DNA of 9,002 bases from Lentisphaerota bacterium (GTDB lineage: Bacteria > Verrucomicrobiota > Lentisphaeria > Oligosphaerales > Oligosphaeraceae), in NCBI GenBank assembly GCA_012799755.1, contig JAAZKQ010000148.1, forward strand, positions 1 through 9,002. Direction: 5' to 3'. Numbering within the stretch: the stretch's first letter is position 1; every line of letters begins with the position of its first letter. The position numbers were made by a program, and so were the translations under genes. The notes under the pieces were generated by a model that saw only the letters and a list, made by a program, of their open reading frames with translations, ran no database searches and was not told the DNA's origin. This document shows, piece by piece, positions 1 to 4,219 of this stretch.

Positions 1-57
1 CAATGACCCTTTCCTTCCCCTCGCAAAACCCACTTATGCTTTTCGGACAAGCTCCAA

Positions 58-522
58 CTACAGGTCTCCGCCCCGCCGCAGCCGCTTGGTTTCGCTGCGG
101 ATGCGTTTGGCGGCGAGTCGCCGCTCCTTGCTGGCGCGGGTCGGTTTGGTTGCTCGGCGTGGTTTTGGTGGCGTCGCGGCGGCCAGCAGTATGTCCACCA
201 GCCGATTGAGGGCGGCTTCGCGATTGCGCTTTTGGCTGCGATACTCCTGCGCATTAATCACCAACACGCCATCGCTGGACAAGCGCGAACCGATCTGTTT
301 CAGGAGCCGTTGACGCACCCCCTCGGGCAAACTCGCTGAACTCGTCACCGGAAAACGCAATTGCACTGCCGACTCCGTGCGGTTCACGTTTTGGCCACCA
401 GGCCCTGACGCTCGCGTAAACTCGAACTCAATCTCATCCATGGCGATCTGCAGAGTCGGTCCCACGCGCAAAAAACGCCGGCTATCGGCGCCGCCATCCT
501 GTCCTGCCTTCGCTTCCGTCAT
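58..522 (-). CDS. arfB: Peptidyl-tRNA hydrolase ArfB (YaeJ), ribosome rescue
   Basis: ArfB is a 154-residue cytoplasmic protein that hydrolyses peptidyl-tRNA on ribosomes stalled at the end of a broken mRNA. The catalytic GGQ lies at residues 42-44 in the context SGPGGQNVNRTES, the class I release-factor loop. The C-terminal 35 residues are strongly basic (many K and R, ending KRLRRGGDL), as in the ArfB tail that enters the empty mRNA channel. E. coli ArfB is about 140 residues, so this copy carries only a slightly longer N-terminus. The ATG at 522 is chosen because AGGAGG (532-537) sits 9 bases upstream; the frame runs on to 705 but would then overlap the neighbouring gene. M28, just before the conserved start of the fold, is a less likely alternative start. 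The upstream pseudopilin gene ends 28 bases away on the same strand with no terminator between, so co-transcription is likely. The family is certain; its role here is inferred from the family. Confidence 0.95.
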   Translation of the reverse strand: MTEAKAGQDGGADSRRFLRVGPTLQIAMDEIEFEFTRASGPGGQNVNRTESAVQLRFPVTSSASLPEGVRQRLLKQIGSRLSSDGVLVINAQEYRSQKRNREAALNRLVDILLAAATPPKPRRATKPTRASKERRLAAKRIRSETKRLRRGGDL

Positions 523-550
523 GCCCTGTTGCCTCCTGGCGCTCTCTGCA

Positions 551-1198
551 TCATGGCCCTTGTTGCTCCCCCTTAATTGAACAGGCATCAACAATCTCAA
601 GGAGACCCCACTTCTGCCAATCGGCATGGCCATCGCAGTATGTAAACACATTGCCCTTGCCGTGGCGGTTTGCCGGTCTATTCCCCGACAACAAATAATA
701 GCCATCGTCTGTCGTGTTCGGCCGGCTGCCGCCCATGCCCTCTTCCAGCAGCATCGGACACTCCGCCGGTTTGCTCACGTCGCCCGTATGCGCGTCCTTA
801 AGGTCGGAATTGACCGCGTAGCTGTTGTTGGTGCCCGTATGGTCCGCCGGGCAGACATAGACCTTTTCGCTGCCGACGTAGGGATAGACGGTCCCGTCCT
901 GCACACTGAACAGCCCGTCCGTCGGCACGGGAAAATTCTGGAAATACACCCAGCCGCCCGGCACCCCCGCACCGCTTTGCCCATGGACCAAATGCGGGAA
1001 CATCCCCCTGCTGTCCTGGCTGTACATCGTGAAAGCCATGCCCATCTGCCGCTGGTTGCTCAAGCAATTCGCCTGCCATGCCTTTTCGCGGGCCTTATGC
1101 AAGGCCGGCAATAACAAGGCGGCCAAAATTGCGATGATACCGATCACCACCAGCAGCTCAATCAGCGTGAAAAAAGCCTCACCTGTCGTTCTGTTCAT
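551..1198 (-). CDS. Type II secretion/prepilin-like protein with H-X9-DG C-terminal motif
   Basis: A 215-residue pseudopilin-like protein. Residues 10-14 are FTLIE, followed by a hydrophobic helix to about residue 32 (LLVVIGIIAILAALLLPAL), the N-methylation/cleavage domain and membrane anchor of type IV pilins and type II secretion pseudopilins. A short N(C)LSNQRQMG segment follows the helix, VCPAD lies near residue 117, and H179 with D189-G190 gives an exact H-X9-DG motif near the C-terminus. This architecture occurs in dozens to hundreds of paralogues in Lentisphaerota, Planctomycetota and Verrucomicrobiota; the function of individual copies is mostly unknown. The residue before FTLIE is Phe instead of the canonical Gly. 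The ATG at 1198 is chosen over the in-frame ATG at 1252 because a GGAGA-type ribosome site (about 1205-1212) precedes it by about 9 bases and because it puts the basic leader directly before the helix. arfB follows 28 bases downstream. Confidence 0.94.
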   Translation of the reverse strand: MNRTTGEAFFTLIELLVVIGIIAILAALLLPALHKAREKAWQANCLSNQRQMGMAFTMYSQDSRGMFPHLVHGQSGAGVPGGWVYFQNFPVPTDGLFSVQDGTVYPYVGSEKVYVCPADHTGTNNSYAVNSDLKDAHTGDVSKPAECPMLLEEGMGGSRPNTTDDGYYLLSGNRPANRHGKGNVFTYCDGHADWQKWGLLEIVDACSIKGEQQGP

Positions 1199-1225
1199 GG
1201 CTGTCTTCTCCTGTCCGCATATATG

Positions 1226-1252
1226 CCCGGCACCATTTTCTCCCGGCACCAT
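1226..1252 (-). repeat. Pair of 11-base direct repeats upstream of the pseudopilin gene
   Basis: The sequence cccggcaccat occurs at 1226-1236 and again at 1242-1252 (ATGGTGCCGGG on the coding strand of the pseudopilin gene). The repeats are 16 bases apart start to start and lie 28-54 bases upstream of its ATG. Their position suits a regulator-binding site, but nothing identifies the regulator. They could also be a chance duplication. Confidence 0.45.
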
Positions 1253-1294
1253 AATCCTTTTGCCGCCGATGTCGCGCTTTTGTCAATAGAAACG

Positions 1295-1314
1295 TAACCG
1301 GTCACCGATTGATA
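1295..1314 (+). repeat. Left terminal inverted repeat of the MITE-like element
   Basis: taaccggtcaccgattgata. It matches the reverse complement of 1708-1727 at 17 of 20 positions, and its last 15 bases (1300-1314) are identical to 8800-8814. Confidence 0.65.
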
Positions 1315-1397
1315 CTCGCTGTCCCTGCGGTCGTTTTGACTGCCCTACCACAGAAATGTCTTCTCCCAGGCATTTGAGCGCTGAAAGCGCGAAAGAT

Positions 1398-1657
1398 GAT
1401 AGCCCAGGGCAAAGCGACGCCGAAGGCGGAGCGTCGCCCTGGGTGAAGCGCCGTTTATGCTCGTGTTCCTCGGCCCCTTTGGCCCCAGGCGGCAAAGCTG
1501 ACTGGGGCCAAAGGGGCAATGGAACCCATGCCAGGTGTTCCCCGTCCTTGCGCCCTTCACCCTCGCAGTGTTTTTTAGGTCGCCCTTTCAGGGCTCTTTT
1601 CAGATGGGTTCCTTACCCCAGGGCGGCGCGCCCTGCGGGCGCTTGCCCTGGGCTATC
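1398..1657. repeat. Internal inverted arms of the MITE-like element
   Basis: gatagcccagggcaa at 1398-1412 is perfectly reverse-complemented at 1643-1657. Each arm is also half of a local hairpin: cccaggg (1403-1409) pairs with ccctggg (1437-1443), and cccagggc (1617-1624) pairs with gccctggg (1645-1652). The region can therefore fold either as two local hairpins or as one long stem. Small stems with 3-base loops lie around and between the arms: 1379-1391, 1418-1428, 1582-1594, 1628-1642 and 1665-1677. Confidence 0.7.
1473..1517. repeat. Perfect 16-bp stem-loop in the centre of the element
   Basis: gcccctttggccccag (1473-1488) is exactly reverse-complemented at 1502-1517, leaving a 13-base loop. 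No T-run follows on either strand, so it is not an intrinsic terminator. It is the strongest single hairpin in the element. Confidence 0.8.
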
Positions 1658-1707
1658 TTAGGCCGCGCCTTCGGCGCTGAAAACCAAGGGCTACAGGAAC
1701 TGGCTGT

Positions 1708-1727
1708 TATCAAAGAGTGACCGGTTA
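1708..1727 (-). repeat. Right terminal inverted repeat of the MITE-like element
   Basis: Read on the minus strand this is taaccggtcac, then tct, then ttgata. It mirrors 1295-1314 with three mismatches in the middle. The direct repeat atagaaa lies one base outside it at 1729-1735. Confidence 0.6.
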
Positions 1728-1850
1728 TATAGAAATCCTCTTTTATTAAGAATTATTTGGCCTTTGCCCACTGTCCGTATATCTTATTGACCGTTTTTGC
1801 GGGCGGTTGATATCGCCGCGGTGTCCATGGATTATTAACCCGAAACCATA

Positions 1851-1857
1851 AGGAGGT
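1851..1857 (+). promoter_or_regulatory. Ribosome binding site fixing the GTG start of rubredoxin
   Basis: AGGAGGT, a full-strength Shine-Dalgarno match, ends 3 bases before the GTG at 1861. The ATG at 1859 that overlaps the GTG is followed at once by TGA in its own frame, so GTG is the only usable start. Confidence 0.85.
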
Positions 1858-1860
1858 CAT

Positions 1861-2028
1861 GTGAAAAAGTATAAATGTATCTTGTGCGGTTGGATATACG
1901 ACCCGGAAAAAGGCGATCCGGACAATGATATCAAACCCGGAACCCCTTTTGACAAACTGCCAGACGATGACTGGACTTGCCCGGAATGCGGGGCCACAAA
2001 AGAAGATTTTGAACCCTGTGACGAGTAA
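1861..2028 (+). CDS. Rubredoxin (GTG start)
   Basis: A 55-residue protein beginning (V/M)KKYKCILCGWIYDPEKGDPD, the standard rubredoxin N-terminus. The mononuclear iron site is formed by C6-x2-C9 and C40-x2-C43 (CILCG and CPECG). Aromatic and acidic core residues are in place (Y4, Y13, W38, F30, F50). Rubredoxins are small cytoplasmic one-electron carriers, often serving peroxide/superoxide or NO reductases in anaerobes. Compared with the classical clostridial protein the second cysteine pair sits one residue later, because the loop reads LPDDDW instead of LPDDW. A fifth cysteine, C53, lies near the C-terminus. The gene stands alone with its own ribosome site and ends in a strong terminator, so it is probably monocistronic; its reductase and acceptor partners are not in the window. 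The short length and GTG start make it easy to miss in automated calls. Confidence 0.97.
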   Translation: MKKYKCILCGWIYDPEKGDPDNDIKPGTPFDKLPDDDWTCPECGATKEDFEPCDE

Positions 2029-2044
2029 GTGATAGCCAACCGCG

Positions 2045-2079
2045 CCGACTGCCGCCCAAAACGGCAGTCGGTTTTTTTT
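2045..2079 (+). terminator. Intrinsic terminator after rubredoxin
   Basis: ccgactgccg (2045-2054) pairs perfectly with cggcagtcgg (2062-2071) around a 7-base loop and is followed by eight T (2072-2079). It starts 17 bases after the rubredoxin stop codon and separates that gene from the toxin-antitoxin pair. Confidence 0.95.
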
Positions 2080-2143
2080 GCTTGATGGGCCAAACAGAGC
2101 AGCCCATAAATTTTCGTTCGGCAAAGAAATTGGTTTGCTTTTT

Positions 2144-2163
2144 TACCATATAAAAATATGGTA
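2144..2163 (+). promoter_or_regulatory. Palindromic candidate operator of the brnT-antitoxin operon
   Basis: TACCATAT and ATATGGTA form a perfect 8-base inverted repeat around AAAA, ending 5 bases before the toxin ATG. TATAAA (2149-2154) inside it resembles a -10 box. Toxin-antitoxin operons of this type are normally repressed by their ribbon-helix-helix antitoxin binding to a palindrome over the promoter, so this is the natural operator. No convincing -35 element is seen at the right distance. Binding is inferred, not shown. Confidence 0.65.
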
Positions 2164-2168
2164 GCAGC

Positions 2169-2462
2169 ATGAAGCAGCCCAAGACTCAATTCGAGTGGGA
2201 CAGCAAGAAGGATGCCGCAAACCAAAACAAGCACGGCGTGCCCTTTGCACTGGCTCAGTATGCGTTTGCGGATCCGCATCGTGTCATTCTTGAAGACCTT
2301 GACCATAGTCATGACGAAAAACGCTATTTTTGCCTGGGATATGTTGACGGAGGCATTCTGACAGTACGCTTCACATACCGCAATAGTGTCATACGAATCT
2401 TTGGCGCGGGCTACTGGCGTAGAGGAAAAAGTATCTATGAAAAAGAAAATCACCTATACTGA
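2169..2462 (+). CDS. brnT: BrnT family type II toxin (ribonuclease)
   Basis: A 97-residue protein with the family signature in order: FEWDSKKDAANQNKHGV (residues 8-24), then FADPHR, a DLDHSHDEKR segment, G-rich LTVRFTYR, and IRIFGAGYWRRGKSIYE at the end. BrnT proteins have a RelE-like fold and act as RNases that arrest translation and growth, neutralised by the antitoxin encoded just downstream. Here the usual RIISAR end of the fold reads RIFGAG. The order toxin-then-antitoxin and the 26-base overlap with the antitoxin gene are typical and imply translational coupling. There is hardly any Shine-Dalgarno sequence before the ATG. If TATAAA at 2149-2154 is the -10 box, the transcript would begin only a few bases before the start codon. 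Activity is not provable from sequence. Confidence 0.93.
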   Translation: MKQPKTQFEWDSKKDAANQNKHGVPFALAQYAFADPHRVILEDLDHSHDEKRYFCLGYVDGGILTVRFTYRNSVIRIFGAGYWRRGKSIYEKENHLY

Positions 2463-2670
2463 CGAACCGATGGAGAACGTAAGGGTCGTTCGCGATTTTC
2501 TTCCGCCGCCTGAAGAATTGGCCTTTCAGGAAGAAACGATCAAAGTCACCTTGCAACTCAGTCGCAGCAGTGTTGATTTTTTCAAAAAAGAAGCCCAAAT
2601 CCACAATACGCCATACCAGCGAATGATTCGGCGCTTGCTGGACGAATACGCCGCGCGACACGCACGGTAA
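2437..2670 (+). CDS. CopG-type (ribbon-helix-helix) antitoxin paired with BrnT
   Basis: A 77-residue protein starting MKKKITYTDEP. An acidic, proline-containing N-terminal part (VVRDFLPPPEELAFQEE, about residues 17-33) would wrap the toxin. A ribbon-helix-helix part follows: KVTLQLSRSS as the DNA-contacting strand, then helices through DFFKKEAQ and YQRMIRRLLDEYAARH. The pattern fits the CopG_antitoxin family (PF12441) that commonly partners BrnT, rather than classical BrnA. It should bind the toxin and repress its own operon, plausibly at the palindrome at 2144-2163. The ATG at 2437 is preferred over the one at 2386 because GAGGA (2422-2426) precedes it by 10 bases and because family members begin at MKKK. 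The start lies inside the end of brnT. No terminator with a T-run follows it. Confidence 0.92.
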   Translation: MKKKITYTDEPMENVRVVRDFLPPPEELAFQEETIKVTLQLSRSSVDFFKKEAQIHNTPYQRMIRRLLDEYAARHAR

Positions 2671-2782
2671 ACATACTGATACTCCTTTGCAAAGCCATCT
2701 CTGCCAACCACGGATCCAACCAATCAGCCCCCACTCCCGCCAAGCGCCGGACAACGAGATAGGCGGGGGAGCACGAGAGATA

Positions 2783-2806
2783 GGCAAGGGCCAGAGTGGC
2801 CTTGCC
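2783..2806 (+). other. Hairpin between the antitoxin gene and the IscA-like gene
   Basis: ggcaagg (2783-2789) pairs with ccttgcc (2800-2806), extended inside by cca/tgg after one bulged G. It lies 19 bases before the IscA-like ATG. There is no T-run, so it is not a standard terminator; it could weaken read-through or stabilise the downstream message. The rest of 2671-2824 holds only a short direct repeat, gagatagg, at 2756 and 2777. Confidence 0.4.
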
Positions 2807-2824
2807 CGCCCCCTCGCCACAGCC

Positions 2825-3133
2825 ATGACCATCAGTCCCGCAGCCCATGCCAAGCTCAGCGCGCTGCTCAAGAAGAGCGGTCGCGAGATGATTGGCTATC
2901 GCTTTGACGGCGCCATCGGCAACTGTCGCGGCAGCGTGCCTTTGCTCAAGCCTGTGGCTGTCGCGCCTGCCGCCTTCCTCACAGTCGTGGTGGACGGCAT
3001 TGCTTTTTTCATCCCTGAAGAGTATCGTGACGTCTTCGCCAGCGCCGCCCTCGACTACGACGAGCGCCTTTTCAACCGCGGTCTGAAACTCTCCTGGCCA
3101 CACCGTGAAGGCGGCTGCCCGAACTGTCGCTGA
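2825..3133 (+). CDS. HesB/IscA-like (A-type Fe-S carrier-like) protein, divergent
   Basis: A 102-residue protein with the layout of the HesB/IscA/SufA fold. ITxxAxxKL at the start is matched by ISPAAHAKLSALL, the middle has TVVVDGIAFFIPEEYRDVF where the family has a V-V-D segment, and the end (AALDYDERLFNRGLKLSWPHREGGCPNC) matches the family's IDYxxxLxxxGFKxxNPNAxxxCGCG. A-type carriers hold an Fe-S cluster with one cysteine near residue 35 and two at the C-terminus. Here these would be C34 (in GNCRGS), C98 and C101. The last pair is CPNC in place of the usual CGC, which is unusual. The assignment rests on the pattern of weakly conserved positions and is moderate. The start ATG at 2825 matches the family's N-terminus but has no visible ribosome site. 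It is followed after 42 bases by the ferredoxin-reductase gene, suggesting one operon. Confidence 0.72.
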   Translation: MTISPAAHAKLSALLKKSGREMIGYRFDGAIGNCRGSVPLLKPVAVAPAAFLTVVVDGIAFFIPEEYRDVFASAALDYDERLFNRGLKLSWPHREGGCPNCR

Positions 3134-3175
3134 AAAGTCCCCGGCGGCCCAACTTCCAACGAAAGCATCACTCTC

Positions 3176-4189
3176 ATGTCAGACAACTACGAGATTTCCA
3201 TCAATCACGGCGCCAAAACTATCAGCGCCCAGTCCGGCGAATCGCTCTTCCAGGCACTGACTCGCAATCGCGTCTTCATCCCCACCGCCTGCGGCGGTCG
3301 CGGCATCTGTGGACTCTGCCGACTCAAAATCACCGAGGGCGCCCAGCAGCCCAACGACACCGAAAAAAAGCACCTCAAGGACCACGAGCTCCAGGACGGC
3401 ATGCGCCTGGCCTGCCAGAGCTTGGTCAAAAACAACTTGGCCATTGAGATTCCCGAGGCCTACTACCAGGCCAGTCAATACCGCGTCAAAATCAGCAAGA
3501 TCACCCAGCTGACCCACGACATCCTCCTGCTTCGCTGTCAGGCCGTCGAGCCCAAATTCATCCATGTCGAAGCCGGCGCCTGGATGCTCTTCCACGCGCC
3601 CCCGTCAGACATCTGCCCCGACGGCGTCAAGCGCTCCTTCTCCATCGCCTCCGACACCCGCAACAAGCAAGCCCTTGAATTCATCATCCGCAGGACGCCC
3701 AAGGGACTCTGCACCAAGTGGATATTCGAACAAATGCAGGTCGGCGACGAAGTGACCCTCGAAGGCCCCCACGGCGACTTCCGCCTGCATGACACCCCTA
3801 AAGACGCCATCTTCATCGCCGGCGGCAGCGGCCTATCGGCCATCCGCAGCATCCTCCTCGAAATCAAGTCCCAAAAAATCCCCAAGCGCGCCACGCTCTT
3901 CTTTGGCGCCGTCAGCCGGCGCGATCTGTACCTGCTTGACGAACTCCAGACCCTTGAAAAGGACATCCCCGGCTTCACATTCATCCCCGCCCTCAGCGCC
4001 CCCGCTGCCGATGACAACTGGCAGGGCGAAACCGGCCTGATCACCGACGTCGTCGCCAAACACCTCCAGGACGCCCAGAACAAGGAAGCCTATCTCTGCG
4101 GCTCGCCGGGCATGCTGGACGCCTGTATCAAAGTCCTCAGCAGCAAGGGCATGCCCGAATCAGCCATCTTTTTCGACAAATTCGTCTAA
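3176..4189 (+). CDS. Soluble NqrF-like [2Fe-2S]/FAD/NAD(H) oxidoreductase
   Basis: A 337-residue three-domain electron-transfer enzyme. Residues 1-95 are a plant-type [2Fe-2S] ferredoxin domain with ligands C39, C45, C48 and C80 (ACGGRGICGLC and RLACQ), most like subunit F of the Na+-translocating NADH:quinone reductase. Residues 100-205 are the FAD domain, with RSFSIAS at 153-159 as the flavin-binding R-x-Y/F-S motif and GPHGDF at 197-202. Residues 208-337 are the NAD(P)H domain, with IAGGSGLSAIRS near 214 and AYLCGSPGM at about 305-313. Electrons would pass NAD(P)H to FAD to the cluster to a partner protein. Genuine NqrF has an N-terminal membrane helix, which is absent here, and no other nqr gene is visible, so the protein is probably cytoplasmic and serves another acceptor. 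Alternatives are reductase components of oxygenases or of dehydroxylation and corrinoid-activation systems. The ribosome site is weak. corA follows after 30 bases. Confidence 0.9.
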   Translation: MSDNYEISINHGAKTISAQSGESLFQALTRNRVFIPTACGGRGICGLCRLKITEGAQQPNDTEKKHLKDHELQDGMRLACQSLVKNNLAIEIPEAYYQASQYRVKISKITQLTHDILLLRCQAVEPKFIHVEAGAWMLFHAPPSDICPDGVKRSFSIASDTRNKQALEFIIRRTPKGLCTKWIFEQMQVGDEVTLEGPHGDFRLHDTPKDAIFIAGGSGLSAIRSILLEIKSQKIPKRATLFFGAVSRRDLYLLDELQTLEKDIPGFTFIPALSAPAADDNWQGETGLITDVVAKHLQDAQNKEAYLCGSPGMLDACIKVLSSKGMPESAIFFDKFV

Positions 4190-4206
4190 CCAACCCTGCT
4201 TCCGCC

Positions 4207-4211
4207 GGAGG
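4207..4211 (+). promoter_or_regulatory. Ribosome binding site choosing the corA start
   Basis: GGAGG lies 8 bases before the ATG at 4220 but only 2 bases before the in-frame ATG at 4214, so 4220 is the likely start. A clear ribosome site here shows that translation was meant to begin upstream of the C7 frameshift. Confidence 0.75.
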
Positions 4212-4219
4212 CCATGAAC

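Larger units (their letters stand above)
1293..1728. mobile_element. MITE-like hairpin-rich repeat element, no transposase
   Basis: A stretch of about 436 bases between the divergent pseudopilin and rubredoxin genes behaves as one unit. Its ends are imperfect inverted repeats, taaccggtcac then ttgata (1295-1314), matched in reverse at 1708-1727 with 17 of 20 bases identical. Internally there is a second level of inverted symmetry: gatagcccagggcaa (1398-1412) recurs reversed at 1643-1657, and ggaacccat (1521-1529) recurs reversed at 1604-1612. The outside is flanked by a 7-base direct repeat, atagaaa, at 1286-1292 and 1729-1735, which could be a target duplication. Short open frames inside it are repeat- and arginine-rich and resemble no protein family I know. 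A copy of its left end is present at 8798-8827. Without a transposase it would be a non-autonomous element or a structured-RNA repeat; the exact edges are uncertain by a few bases. Confidence 0.6.

Noticed and set aside
1264..1286. TTGACA on the minus strand (1281-1286) as a -35 box for the pseudopilin gene
   Set aside because: It is a perfect -35 match in the right place, but at 16-18 bases spacing there is only GCAAAA-like sequence, and the next A/T-rich hexamer is 24 bases away. Not listed as a promoter.
1356..1661. Open reading frame of 101 codons inside the repeat element
   Set aside because: The sequence is built from inverted repeats and hairpins, the translation is low-complexity with no family resemblance, and frames are open on both strands. 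I read it as repeat DNA, not a gene.
1293..1728. CRISPR array
   Set aside because: The repeats are inverted and nested, with no regular direct-repeat/spacer spacing and no cas gene.
1787..1816. TTGACC (1787-1792) with ATATCG or TATCGC as a rubredoxin promoter
   Set aside because: The spacing fits (17-18 bases) but the -10 match is poor, so it cannot be told from chance.
1857..2453. Minus-strand frames opposite rubredoxin and brnT
   Set aside because: They run antisense through two clearly identified genes and a terminator.
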